Shown piece by piece: positions 23,151 to 34,940 of a stretch of 64,000 bases of DNA. Made by a program: the position numbers and the translations under genes. The DNA is taken from the NCBI GenBank assembly GCA_947683625.1, contig CANTUR010000039.1, positions 7,936,001 to 8,000,000 on the forward strand. Reading direction: 5' to 3'. The notes beneath the pieces are model-generated. The model was not told the origin of the DNA and did no database searches. It saw nothing but the letters and a program-made list of their open reading frames with translations. Positions within the stretch are counted from its first letter, which is position 1, and every line of letters starts with the position of its first letter. Source of the DNA: Mallotus nudiflorus. Its lineage: Eukaryota > Streptophyta > Magnoliopsida > Malpighiales > Euphorbiaceae.

Positions 23151-23159
23151 CCTTTTGAT

Positions 23160-23760
23160 TTTACTGATGATTATAAATTGGCTTTTAACAGGTTAAAGGA
23201 AGCCCTTATCTTAGTTCCTATAGTGATGGCACCAGATTGGAGTCTACCATTTAAATTGATGTGTAATGCAAGTGATCATGCAATAGGAGTTGTACTGGGT
23301 CAACAAAAGGAGAACAAACTACATGTAATATACTATACAAGCCGAACATTAACTGATACTCTGCTGAATTATGCTACAATAAAGAAAGAGATGTTGCCAG
23401 TCATTTTTTTCTTTTAAGAAGTTTAGATCCTATCTCTTTGGCTCCAAGGTTGTTATATACATAAATCATATAGCATTAAAGTGCCTAATGAACAAGAAAG
23501 ATTCCAAACCAAGGTTGATTAGATGGGTGTTGTTACTGTAAGAGTTTGAAAATATAGTAACTGATCATTGAGATTAAAGATAAGAAAGGGTTTGAAAATG
23601 TAGTAGCTGATTATTGAGATTAGAGTTTGAAAATGTGGTAGTTTATCATTGAGATTAGAGATAAGAAAGGATTTGAAAATGTAGTAGCTGATCATATTTT
23701 AAGGTTGGATGTTGAGCAAGAAGAAAAGGATAGTCAATAGTCTATCAAAGAACTATTTCT
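23160..23760 (+). pseudogene. Athila RNase H with internal repeats
   Basis: The frame 23178-23417 reads MAFNRLKEALILVPIVMAPD, then KLMCNASDHAIGVVLGQ (catalytic D) and the KEMLPVIFFF end. The distal part carries a four-fold repetition of the I-R-D-K-K-G-F-E-N-V-V-A-D-H segment (23542-23700), which is single in the other Athila element (near 6830). Confidence 0.75.
23542..23700 (+). repeat. Tandem repeat inside the Athila RNase H-integrase linker
   Basis: Four units share TTTGAAAATrTrGTAgCTGATcATTGAGATTA, at about 23545, 23591, 23626 and 23672. Units 1 and 3 also carry AGATAAGAAAG. Spacing alternates between about 46 and 35 bp. Confidence 0.75.
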
Positions 23761-23859
23761 AAATGACATGTATTTAGCCATAGGGATTATGAATGCTCCT
23801 TGGTTTGCTGACATAGCAAATTTTTGGTCAAATGGAGAAATGCTAGAACAGTTCACTGT

Positions 23860-25010
23860 TTAATAAAAGAAGAAGCTAATTTGTGACTCCAAATTCTACA
23901 TTTGGGATGAACCATTTTTATGAAAATTATACAATGATGGCATGGTGAGTAGATGTATAGAAAATGAAGAAGTTGGGTTAGTCTTACAATATTATCATGG
24001 AATGGTCAATGGTGGACATTTTAGACCATAGAGAACAGCTACTAAGGTTGCTTAAGTAGTGTTCTATTGGCCTACACTTTTTCAAGAGGCTAGAGAATTT
24101 ATGATATGATATGATGCATGTCAAAGGAGTGGCAACATTTCAAAGAGGGATGAAATGCTTCAATTTAGAATTTTAGAGGATGAAATATTTAACGTATGGG
24201 CCATTTCCCTTGTTAGAAGGTAACAAGTACATAATTGTTTGTGTGGACTATGTGTCCAAATAGGCAGAGGCTCAAGCATGCTTAGTAAATTATGCAAGGG
24301 TTATTTACAACTTCCTAAATAAGTTGTTCTCTTAATTTAGTATGCCTAAAGTGATTATAAGTGATGGGGGAACACATTTTTGCAATAAAATATGGAAACC
24401 TTATTGGCTCATTATAGGGTGAAGCATAGAGTAGCTACACCTTTTCACCCTTAAACAAGTGGACAACATAAAGTGAGTAATAGGGAGTTAAAGAAAATCT
24501 TGGAAAGGATGATGAGCAAGTTAAGAAAAGAATGGGCAAGGATGCTTGGTGATGCTTTGATGGCATATAGGTAACCTACAAAACATCTATTAGGATATCT
24601 CCTTTTAGGTTGGTTTATGGCAAATCATGTCATCTTCAAGTTGAGCTTCAACATAAGGCTTATTAGGTAGTAAAATCCTTGAATTTTGATTTTAAGAGGG
24701 TAGCTAAATAGAGAATGCTACGATTGAGTGAACTTAAATAGATAGATAAGTTTCCTATAAGAATTCAAAGATTTAAAAGTAATGTAGAAAGAGATGGCAG
24801 AATGTAAAAATTAGAGTAAAGAAATTTAAGGAAGATAATCAAGTATTGCTTTTCAATTCTAGGCTCATATTGTTTCTTGGAAAGTTAAAAAGTAGATGGC
24901 TGGGAAAATTTATAATGACTTAATCATACCCTCATGAAGCCATGGAATTATGCAACACAAGAGGAGAAATATTCAAAGTTAATGGATAAAGATTGAAGTT
25001 GTACCACGGA
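23860..25010 (+). pseudogene. Athila integrase, heavily decayed
   Basis: Recognisable pieces are the HHCC remnant (about 24000-24130, CQRSGNIS-like), the core aspartate region (FVWTMCPNRQRL in one frame), the second aspartate as SDGGTHFCN (about 24358-24385), PFHPQTSGQ-like sequence at about 24440, and the C-terminal SPFRLVYGKSCHLQVELQHK (about 24597-24660). Frames change repeatedly. Confidence 0.7.
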
Positions 25011-25261
25011 GGCACATTGGAGAATTTCCATCAAAATGGTGGTCTAGCTCATGACCTTTAAAAAAGTGCTTTTTAGGGGCTCAACCAAGATTATTTTAAT
25101 TTAGTTTTATTTTAATTAGTTCATTTATGTTTTTGCAAGCTTATTTTAGTTAGACTTTTGATTTTTGTTACTTTTATGATTTTAGGAAGTGAAGGAAAGG
25201 AGGAGCCCTAAAAAAGATTTTGTAAGTGAAAATTGTGTGGAGTGTTGTTAAATTTGTTGTA
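25011..25261 (+). other. Athila post-pol spacer
   Basis: This follows the pol end (reads LKKVLFRGSTKII with stops). No gene was recognised. Confidence 0.4.
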
Positions 25262-25266
25262 CAAGT
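25262..25266. repeat. Target-site duplication CAAGT (left copy)
   Basis: Repeated exactly at 27443-27447, immediately after the LTR terminus TGTTTACA. Confidence 0.75.
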
Positions 25267-27442
25267 TATAAACAACAAGGTTTAGCACGCGCCTAACTTT
25301 TTAGCAATCGTGACATTGTTTGAGCTTAAGGATTTAGAGAACACACTAACCACTATCACAAAGACATGGCATGGAGATGAGGAGTTGCCACCTAGGGTAA
25401 TAATTGGGACAAATCAAAAAATGGTGGTATTCGATTCTTTAAAAGAAAGCAAGCACCACAACCAGGAGATTTTGGGTGCGAATACTAACTTCTTTCAGTC
25501 TTGTGTTCATTTAGAATTACTTCATGAATTACTATCTTACTCTCTATTTACATGCAATTTCATATAAACTCTTATTAAAACAATCAACTCCAGCAAAACT
25601 AGTCATGAAATATATGAGTAAACAATGCATTCATCACAATCCTTAGGTTAGTCTAATCTACATTGATTTTATTTAAATGAGCTAAATCTACATATTTTAA
25701 TTTTTAAATGAGCCTAAAGACTAATGGGCCTAATTTCAATTCAACTTTAATTAAGTAATCCTAAGTCTATTTATTTTAATTGTAAAAATGGGCCTAAATC
25801 TACAAATTATAAAGTATTTAAATTAATGGGCTTAGTTCTACATATTTTATTTCTAAAGTGATCTTAAATCTACAAATTATGGAAAATGCTTAAATTAAAT
25901 GGGCTAAGTCTAAATCAATTAAATTAGGTGGGCTTATGTCTAATTTAACTAAATGAGTCTAAGTTACTTCTACCATAATTTCTAATTAATTATGGGTCTT
26001 AAGATGCATTTTAATTAATTAAACTTAAAAAACTTAACTTCATTTAAATGGGTTAAAGACTAACATGGTCTTAAGGCCCAAAACACATAAAAAAAAGAAT
26101 AAATAAGCCCAAAACAAAAAGAAATATCAATAAATAAATAAATAAAAGATCATACAATTAATTTAACTTATTCTGAAAACCCTATTTTAATTAAAGTGAC
26201 TCTAAACAAATAAAATAAAATAATCAACAAGCAACCTTAATTTTATCCACTTAAATCTAATTCAATTTTAATTAAACAACCTACTCATTTCTATAGCCAT
26301 TAATTTTAATGAATTACCTAACTGAAACCCTAATTTACTAACTAAATAATTAAAAAAAAAAACACACAAGCACAGACACACAAAATTTCATTATTCCCAT
26401 AATTGGGGTTATTATAAAAAACTATTGAAAATAATAAGAAAGCAAAAATTAATACAACCCCAAAATAAATAAAAAATTAAAATAATGATAAACAAACTAA
26501 ATAAAAAAAACCCTAGAAATTATATTTAACTACAAGGTTCCATCCATGGCATTCCATGGACCTTTATGGATTTTATTCTTTGAGTAAACTCATTAAGTGA
26601 TCCTCTCCATAATCACCAACACAAAAATAAACAATGGTTAGTGAATAAACAAAATAACAATAAAATTTAAGTAAAACTAAAATTTCATAGGAACAAAATA
26701 ATAAAATAAAAATAATATAGAATAAATACAGAGAAGATGATTATGGATGCACTGTGGTTGGCTCCTCAGACTAAGATCAATCACCATTATTTTTAGTAGG
26801 CTTTTAAGAAACTTTTTATTCTTTTGTCCATGGTATCTTGTTCCTTACTTCAAAAATATTAATAAATCACAAAGAAAAAAAAATCTCCAGGAAAGAGTTA
26901 GCTCCAAAATTGAGGTCTAGGTAAAAAAGAGAGATCCCCTTTTCAAGGGCTTAAGCTCTCATTTTATAGGAAAAACCAAAAAACCCTAGGTCCTATATGT
27001 AATAAAAGTTCTAATTTTAAACGAATTTTATTTCCTAAAAGTTAAAAAAAATCCTAAAATAAATTTAAGAAAAATTTTAGCCAATCAAAATTTAGGAAAA
27101 ACATTTGTATTTTCTGTAAAAATAAAAAATGGATGGAAAAGGCATAATTTCAACTAGAATTGTGTTATTCCAATTGAAATTACAGAATTATGATTGGAAT
27201 TCTATAATTCTGATTTTTAAAATTTTAATTATAAAAAGACCCTTGAAAGAATTTAAATTTTTCAATTAGGTCTTAAAAAGTATTGCAATTAAGTCCTTAA
27301 AAAATCATTAAACTCTTTTTGAAAATGCATTCAGACTTTTGAGGTTTTACAATTCAATTGTTGAAAACCTACTTATAACATTTTCATTATTTTAGTCCTT
27401 TGTCGTATCTATATTTTATTATCCTGAAATTAGGTGTTTACA
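25267..27442 (-). mobile_element. Solo LTR nested in the large Athila element (Tat/Ogre-like)
   Basis: This 2176-bp sequence has inverted termini: on the minus strand it starts TGTAAACACC and ends GTTGTTTATA (TG...CA with one transition at the end). Perfect CAAGT duplications flank it. A TATA-like TATAAAAT on the minus strand (26961-26968) supports minus orientation. The end near 25280-25310 contains TTAGGCGCGTGCTAA, a word I associate with U5 of Tat/Ogre-type gypsy LTRs. No coding region is inside; the 85-codon frame at 25310-25567 is incidental. Confidence 0.7.
26961..26968 (-). promoter_or_regulatory. TATA-like box of the minus-strand solo LTR
   Basis: TATAAAAT on the minus strand is followed by GAGAGCTTAAGCCC. 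The position inside the LTR fits a U3/R boundary. Confidence 0.4.
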
Positions 27443-27447
27443 CAAGT
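27443..27447. repeat. Target-site duplication CAAGT (right copy)
   Basis: Exact repeat of 25262-25266. Confidence 0.75.
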
Positions 27448-27994
27448 CATTTATGTGTTGCATTTTTTGCAAAATTTTGTGAATTATTATTTGTGAAAAT
27501 TTTTCATGAAGAAAAAGTACTTGGATAGGTTGCATGGCCATGTGTATTTTACGCACAGCTGTGCACCTTGCATCATTATTTTTTGGTTGTGTAAGTCCAA
27601 CAATTGTGTGCCCCAATGTGCACAATCATGCACATGCTGTTGAAATGTTGCTCAAATGATGCAAATTTAAATTTTAACTGGAGATTTTCCACTTTCCAAC
27701 TTCCTCACTTCCTAAAAACCTAGGGTTCCTAACCTTGACCATGTTTCCTACTTCCCAAACCCTAAAACTCTCAAATGTTGACTACCTTTCCCAATTCTGA
27801 CTACCCTACTTAATATGAACCCTAAAAGGGATCAAAAGTGCCTAAATGTTAAGAATTCAAGCTAATTAGTTTAATTTCCTATTTTGAAATTAATTAGCTT
27901 GATATGAATGAATTTTGGATTTATTCCTATTTTGGAGTTAATAAGGAAGATTCAAGAAGATTCTAGAAGATGTAAGAAGATTCAAGAATATTCC

Positions 27995-28062
27995 AAGTCA
28001 AAGTCAACAAGTCAAAGTCAAAGTCAAATAGTCAACAAGTCAAAGTCAAGGGTCAACGGTCA
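27995..28062 (+). repeat. GTCAAAGTCAA short tandem repeats
   Basis: At least seven GTCAAA/GTCAAC units occur in direct array. Confidence 0.8.
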
Positions 28063-28116
28063 ACATGTGACATGGCATGCTTCTATTCTTAGTTGTCATG
28101 AGTTGTCATTTTGCTT

Positions 28117-28212
28117 AGTTGTCATGAATTGTAATGAGTTGTCAATTTTGACTTTTCAAAGATGAGTTGTCATGAATTGTAATGAGTTGTCAATTTTGAC
28201 TTTTCAAAGATG
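28117..28212 (+). repeat. 48-bp perfect tandem duplication
   Basis: Units 28117-28164 and 28165-28212 are identical (AGTTGTCATGAATTGTAATG ... CTTTTCAAAGATG). Further AGTTGTCATGA words flank them on both sides. Confidence 0.9.
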
Positions 28213-29371
28213 AGTTGTCATTAGTTGTCATGAGTTGTCCTATTTTAAAGGAAATCTCCTTAATTAAGGATTTTCCTATATAGGTATCTTTGGGAATAAG
28301 GAATAGAACCTTTTCCTTTAAGGATTAGGTTGTTTACATGCCTATATAAGGGCTAACACTATGACATACGAATTTAAGAAGCATTGAAATATTAAAAGTG
28401 AGGTTTTTCCTTGAACTATGTTCTTTTGAAACTTTGCAAGTTTACTTGAATTGTTTCACTTCTACCTTTCATTATAATTACTAGGTTGGATTAAACTTAG
28501 AATTATGTGATTGTTCATCTAATAATAGCTAAGTATCTTGCTTCAATTTAATAAGCAAGGGGTTTAGCTCCATCAACACAACTATCCTTGATGATCCTTG
28601 GGCTAATATTCAAAGTTGGATGCGCGTTCTATCTCTATTATAGGTAGGGTTCATATCACTACTTCTTTTATTTAAACACTGTCATAGCTCAAATTTAATT
28701 GTCCCAAAAAAGGTCCAGTGATGAAATAAACCTCCGAGATGACTAGAGTCTGCTCATTTGTAACACCTTTAAAGTGTGTGACCTTAAAAAACTAACTGAC
28801 CCTACCAATGTGCAAAATTGATCATTGAGCCATTAAGTTATGCTTCGACCTTATACAATACAAATTATTAGAATGATGAGAAGCTTATTTTGAGAATTCC
28901 TTTCTTGGAACACTCAGCTTATTGGGTCGTTGTTCATTTTATTAAACTAAGACCTAACTTGGTGAAAAAAATGAAAATTGACTTTGATAAAACGGACTTC
29001 AGATTCATGACTGAACAGCTCTAAAACCTCTAAAAGTGGTCCTGGAATGGTCCAACACAACCCGAGGATCAGTGCGTGTCGCTTAGAAGTGCACACAAAG
29101 CCATAAACACCCTTAGGTGTCATGCGCTAAAATTGAGGCCAAATTTGACAAAATAGACTTTTGAATGCATCTGAAAGGTCAAAAAACCCTAGGAACTAGC
29201 TTTGGAAAAGCCCGTATAAGCCCCAATTGGAGTGCGTAACACATGAAAGAGTGCGTGAGTATGCGAGTCCTCGTGTAGCCATACGTCATCATCATGCACT
29301 TCACATGGCCACATGCTTTGCCTTAGGGACACATGTGTGACCATGCTTATACCCCCTATTCGATACATTCT

Positions 29372-29380
29372 TCACTATAA
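29372..29380 (+). promoter_or_regulatory. TATA-like box
   Basis: CTATAAATA is followed after about 20 bp by a T8/G6 stretch. It looks like the promoter of an embedded LTR. Confidence 0.35.
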
Positions 29381-30433
29381 ATAGACACCTCTATACCCCT
29401 TTTTTTGGGGGGAAGGGGGAGCAAGTGTAAACACACATACTCTCAAAAATTTGTCTAATAGAAGGCACTAGAAACCCCTTTCCAGATAGTTTTTATTCTT
29501 CCAATGCCTTTTTCTTAGGTGATTATATCTCTTTTCCACCAAACCAAGCCTTATCTTTATTAAAGCATGCTTCAAAGGTATACAAACTAGCATCATTCTA
29601 TTGTCATTTTAAACCTCTTGATGAGCAAATGTTGATAATCCCTTGAAGTTAAAACTTCAAAACCCATATAAGCTTAGTCAAATATGAGGACCACATAATT
29701 ATTTTGGCATGTTTATTTTATTGCATTGCATTTTATTTTACTGTCACTAGCATTTAGGAATATTTTTGTGCTAGTGTGATGAGACTGATAATTTTGCATG
29801 CTATATGAATACTCTTTGCTTTATTATGTTCATTTTATATAATCATTATGCATCCTTTAGTTCTAAAACATGAAATCACATTATAAATATCAATAATGTG
29901 AAAAGTTCATATCCCAAAATAGAGTCATCATGTTTCTGGTCCAGTGATCACATCATGCATCCCCTATATTATTATCATATATCATCACATCATAAATAAT
30001 CACTGTGAGAATGCATGATCATCTATATTTTGCTTACCCTTTTGAGTGATCGAGTGTCCATTGCTTATCCCATTATTCATGTGATTAAGCAAGCTATGTG
30101 AATGGTCGTATTTACCTTGCAAATTCATCATATCTAAATTAAATTTACTTTTCTTCAATCTCTTTTTCCTTTTATATGATTTTATTAGGAAAATGATGTA
30201 ATAGTAATATCTTAAGCTTTATTATCTTCCATTATTTGATGAATTGTAAGGATGATATACAAACTGTCATTATTGAAACTAAGGTCCTGTAGTATCTATA
30301 CATCGAACATCGTATAATGAGAAACAGTAAAAAAAGTAGAAGCGATCTCCCGAACCCAGAAATCTTTGCTGGGGCAATACTTGCTGAGTGACTTAATGTT
30401 GTCCCTTTCTTTTCCCAATTTTCTAAAAATAAG

Positions 30434-30445
30434 TGGTGACTTTAC
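30434..30445 (+). promoter_or_regulatory. Possible primer binding site of an embedded Tat/Ogre-like LTR
   Basis: TGGTGACTTTAC is close to TGGCGACTC-type primer sites of Tat-lineage elements and follows a U5-like sequence (30285-30433). There is no matching 3' LTR, so this is tentative. Confidence 0.3.
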
Positions 30446-30693
30446 AAAATAAAAAAACCATCTCATTCCTTCCGAGATCAATCATTTGACCTTATTCAAT
30501 AAAGTTGCCATGTCCATTGGAAACAAAATGAAAGACCCTTATAGAACCAATTTACCTTAAAACTGAAAATAAGAAACAAGTCGCTCATAAACACCTATCA
30601 TTCCTTCACTTCCTCACATTATCTCATTACTCGCTCATTCTTCATATCTTCTCTATTCACACTCTCTAAACTCTTCATCTCCTACATATCACC

Positions 30694-31902
30694 ATGGAAA
30701 GCGAGCAAAGGAAGAAGAGCATTGTAAGGAAGAAATCTACTCCTCCTCCTAAAAGAATAAGACTTGGTGGAAGCTCTAACAATTCGAGTGGTGCTAATGA
30801 AGAAAGAATGGTAAAACCCTTCCCTAATCGAATCCAATTCAAACATGATGGTCATTCAAAGAAATTTAAGCAAATGATGAATAGGAAGATTGTCCTTAAT
30901 AGGTATATTAGTGCCACTTCTTTAAATGAAATTGGGTTGCAAGATGAGGTTATATTGTATATTAATATGATGGGTTAGGATGAGTTTGTCATAATGCAAA
31001 TTCCCACTTATTGTAGGCCTACTTATGAATTTCTCTCTTCATTTAGCTTTGATGAACAAACTCTTATTCTTAATTTTCAATTAAGAAATGAAGAACATAA
31101 GTTAGGATTATTTGAACTTAATGATATATTTTATTTACCTAAGAATCAAGATGCAAATGTTGAGTATGATACATATGAGTTCTGGAGAGAGATAACCAGG
31201 GAAATAGGGGTTTTTTATGAGGGTAGGTTGGTAAAAGAATCCTAAATGTGATTGTTTGCATTAAAATATTCGCATAGGCTCTTATTTCCAAGAAAATAAG
31301 AAGATTCCATGGTCACCACCATAGAGCTTAACATTTTGTATTGCAAGCTCAATGTTAGAAAACTTGATATATGTCATGCTCTAGCTAGAAAATTAAGGGA
31401 TATGGCTATAAAAGTGATTTAAGCTATCAAAGTTAGGGGACTAGCAACCACCATAACTACTTACCTAGGCTTTGACATTGAAAACATGCCATTTGAGAAG
31501 GTCAACAGTTATCTCTTCATTGACACTAGCATGATGGAAGTTATGGGTTTAGTACATGTTAATCAAAGAGGAAGAGTATTCCTCAACCAACCCATACATC
31601 CAGAAGGACCATAAGAAGAGGAGGAAAATAAAAAAGATACCCTCAATGAGGTTATGGAAAAGTTGGATAACTTAGAGCTTCACGTTGTAGTGATTGACTC
31701 TAATGTTGATTAGTGAAATGCAAAAGTTGAAAGGATGGGCATTACTACACTTCAAATGAATCATACCATGAGTATGATAAATCACAATCTTCTTGCCTAC
31801 TTCAATTCACAGAACTTTGCTCCACCCCCATATCCACCAATTCATGATGCACCCGAAGAGGAAGAAGAAGAATCCTCATTCGAGGATGAAAAAGAAGAGT
31901 GA
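30694..31902 (+). pseudogene. Athila-type third ORF, copy 1
   Basis: It starts at an ATG at 30694 (MESEQRKKSIVRKKSTPPPK, a basic N terminus) and runs 94 codons through NRKIVLNRYISATSLNEIGL to a stop at 30976. It continues in the same frame with PTYCRPTYEFLSSFSF, LGLFELNDIFYLPKNQDANV and EYDTYEFWREITREIG to a stop at 31243, and then weaker matches to an acidic end (EEEEESSFEDEKEE). This is the ATHILA ORF-1 type protein of unknown function, in the env position. Only a few stops break it, making it the least damaged gene of this element. Confidence 0.7.
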
Positions 31903-32818
31903 AGACCTTGTTTCAAATTATTGTTTGGTTCTAGCTTGAACAATGTTTCTTTTAAGTTGTTTTTAATTTTTTTTTGTTTTATAGACCAATGTGTTATAAG
32001 TTTTTATTTTATAGACCAATGTGTTATAAGTTTATGTTTTTTTTTTATGTTTATTTGTGCTTTGTTTGAGTTGTTAAAATTTGTTTTATTTTTGTTTAAG
32101 TTGTTTAAGGATTTATATTTTGTTAATGTTGATTATTATGGTTTAATGTTTAATTTATCTATTATATTGATTTAATGATTCTATGATAATTGTTCTATAC
32201 AAAGTGAGGGCAATCAAGTTCATATAAATTAAGTAATGCATCGTTGTAAGCTATTTTCATGAACTCAGGTAGCACAACCATACACACTTCATGCATAGTC
32301 GTTTGACATGGTGATCTTGAAAATAGCAACTAAAGGGCATATGGCCATGCATCCCAACACATATGGTCATGTGCCCTGAGGTTTATAGTAGCGCAAAATT
32401 TTTTTATTCCAATTTAATCATATACTCATGAAATAAGGACATTACATGTTTTATGTGTGGGGGAGGGATTACAATTTTTGAATTTTAAATTTTAAATTTT
32501 GTTTGTTAATTTTTTATTTGATTTGACTTTTTTATTTAGTTTCCTTATTAATTAGGGATTCTATAAGAGCTTAACTTCCTATTTGATTCCTAATTCTTAT
32601 TTGATAAAGGAAACTTTGACTCAATAATTTTTATTTCCTTTTTCTATAAGAATTAAAATTTATTTCTTTTCCTTTTTAGTTTAGGAATAGAATTCTTTGT
32701 GTCCCATAACCTTTTTCTTATTTAAACCCTACTATTCTTTTCTTTTGTTTTGTGTTCTTATTATTTTCATTCTATCTTTTGCTATTTTATTTTTATAGAG
32801 ATACTAACATTATCATTA
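31903..32818. other. Spacer between the two Athila third ORFs
   Basis: T-rich, with no gene recognised. It contains CATGGCCATG-like words (32260-32380) and a polypurine-tract-like TGTGTGGGGGAGGGA at 32455-32469. That tract would mark the end of an internal region, but no LTR start is evident after it. Confidence 0.4.
31977..32036 (+). repeat. 30-bp tandem duplication
   Basis: ATAGACCAATGTGTTATAAG occurs at 31981-32000 and 32011-32030, embedded in a T-rich tract, with a period of 30 bp. Confidence 0.9.
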
Positions 32819-33940
32819 TGGCTAGAACAAAAGCCCTAGATTAAGGAAAGAAGCTTAGTAATGGCAAAGATAAGTTTAAAGATATAAGAATGATTATAAA
32901 GCTTTTTGCCATTTATTTTGAAGATAAAGGTAAGAGATTCTACTCCTTAGTCAAAAGAAATTTTAGTAAGTCAAAATATTTTGATGATGAGGTGCTTTTG
33001 AACATAGGGATTAAGGGAATAATAGATGTTTTTTTATTAGAAATTGGGGTGGTCCAAGTTGGCTGTAGCCTAACATGATGTGTTCTTTGAGCTAATAATA
33101 GAATTTTACACTACATTTAAGATTTTAGATGCAAATCAAGGGGTTTTTTTCATGTAGGTTATTTAGAAAAGAATACTATTTTAACTATAAAATAATGTAT
33201 GATATCTTTGGCTTTTCTTAAAGGAGGTGTTTTTCAACCTCCATTGGATTATAATATGAGTCATTTTTAGCATGAAATCACTAGGGTTGATAGAGTTTGT
33301 GGAGGTCAAGTAATAACTTGTGGTTTGATTAAAGATCACTCATATTTAATTTTGCATAAGTTCATGTCACACATAATTTTTGGAAGAAAGGATAGCACTA
33401 GGTTTTCGCTGGATAAGTTATTTGTGTTGTGGTGCTTGAAAACAAAATAAAGGTGTGTAGTACATACTTTATTTTGTGTTCTATGTAGTGTGTTGTGCAG
33501 GCTAGGAAAGTAATGGTGTTAATGGGGCATATTGTCACTAGTTTTACTTTGTACTGTGCTCCCTATGAATTTGCTAAACATCAATTAGAGCCATTGGAAT
33601 CTGAATCCCTTAATGAAGACTACTTTATTTGGGCTAAAATCATCACAGAATTTAATGAGATTCATGATGTCACTTTAAGGAGATGCTACTTGATATGTCA
33701 AATGGCAATGTAATATGGTGAATTCCTTTTGCATCCTAACACTATGGAGGAAGAAACTAATGGAAGTGAAAGCCAAGCAAGGAAGAGAAGGAACACTAAA
33801 GGATGGAGTGAAAGAATCATGGAGAAGATTAAAGAGCTTATGGACATCTCTTATAACTGGATTGGTAATATGATAATGGATTTATCTCTTGAGAAGGAGA
33901 AATATGAGAGGCATTGTGAAGTAAGGGCTGAAAGGGTTTA
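32819..33940 (+). pseudogene. Athila-type third ORF, copy 2, decayed
   Basis: It starts at an ATG at 32819 (MARTKALD, then a stop). It reads FAIYFEDKGKRFYSLVKRNF and KYFDDEVLLNIGIKGIIDV (32890-33078), then VFQPPLDYNMSHF and a distal segment with several frameshifts, ending in a charged region (33729-33941). It is the same module type as at 30694, but diverged. It is nearer the 3' LTR and so is probably the element's own copy. Confidence 0.55.
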
Positions 33941-34922
33941 AGCTCAAATCTTTAATCTACTCCCTCAAACTAAAAGATTCAAGATGGTTAATAAGATGGC
34001 AAGAGAATCTATATTCATTTCATTCACTTCCCTACCAAGTGCGTCAAAATGAGGGAAGTACATTGTTCTTTAGTTTAGTTTAGTTTAGCTTTATTTTCTT
34101 TTCATTTTTATGTGTTTGTTTTTTTTAGAGTCATGCATGTTTAGTTTAATTTTTGTGTTGTTCATGCATTACTCTCATATTTGATTTTCTGCAACCTATT
34201 CATATATAGAGTTGTATTCATTAAGTTTAGTTTTCTTGAAGAAACATTTTAATCTTCCTTAATGATTTATTTAGACTTTTTAAATTAGGAGAATAATTTA
34301 TGGTTAGGAATTTTTTAAATTTTAATGAAATCAACGCTTACTTTTCTATTGAACAAATGAATTTAGGTGCTTAATGCTTGAGAAAAATGCTTGTAAGTAG
34401 GAATTTGAATCTAACTTTAGAGTGGTTGAATTCTCATGTATTTTGGTATATAAAAAAATGAGATAGAGTGTACAATGCACTCATTAGGAGCTAAATTTGA
34501 AAAGAATATCTTTAAATGCTCCTTCTACTCTAATGCTTTTTTTAGAATAAGAATATCCAAAGGACTCTTTTCGAACCCTTTTTAGAGGTATCCACACTAA
34601 GTAGTGCAAGAAAGGTGGGGGATACTGAGATTAGGAAGACTTTGATTGAATAAAAGTTTTTAAAACCCTATATGTGCTGAATTTTTAACTTCCTAATTAT
34701 TAGAATGATTTCTACTTACTTCCATTTTTCTTGAGTGTCAATTATTGCTTTCATGATTTCAATAGAAAAGTATGCTCTTCACATGATAATAATGCATTAT
34801 TGACCTTTAATTACTATTTTAATTTTAAGTTTTTAAGTTTTTTATTAGAGAAAAATTGATGAGCATGATTCTTTAGGTGAATAAGGTGCATTCAAGTTTT
34901 GCTTGAGGATAAGCAAACATTC
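33941..34922. other. Athila 3' untranslated spacer
   Basis: Non-coding sequence between the third ORF and the polypurine tract. A CAAGTGCG-type stretch and repeated TTTAGTTTAG (34070-34090) are visible. No gene was recognised. Confidence 0.4.
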
Positions 34923-34940
34923 AAGTGTGGGCGAATTTTA
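34923..34940 (+). promoter_or_regulatory. Polypurine tract of the large Athila element
   Basis: AAGTGTGGGCGAATTTTA immediately precedes the 3' LTR start (TATGAGTGTGAG). Compare the tract at 2201-2218. Confidence 0.7.

Larger units (their letters stand above)
27448..30693. other. Non-coding, LTR-like sequence inside the Athila element
   Basis: No protein-coding gene was recognised. Visible elements are GTCAAAGTCAA repeats (about 27995-28060), a 48-bp perfect tandem duplication (28117-28212), TATA-like motifs at 28343-28351 (CTATATAAG) and 29372-29380 (TATAAATA), clusters of CATGGCCATG/CACATGTGTG words at 29210-29350, and a primer-site-like TGGTGACTTTAC at 30434-30445. The last follows a U5-like stretch. 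Parts may be LTRs of further elements, but I could not find matching ends or target duplications. Confidence 0.4.

Noticed and set aside
27995..28062. GTCAAA array as a CRISPR-like or telomere-like array
   Set aside because: Units are adjacent with no spacers and differ from the plant telomere unit TTTAGGG; it is a simple short tandem repeat.
28759..30433. A plus-strand LTR from TGTAACACC to the U5-like stretch before 30434
   Set aside because: Promoter-like and primer-like signals are present, but no target duplication or second LTR could be found, so no boundaries are claimed.
31921..32175. 84-codon Phe-rich plus frame
   Set aside because: It is produced by a T-rich tract with a 30-bp tandem duplication; not a protein-like composition.
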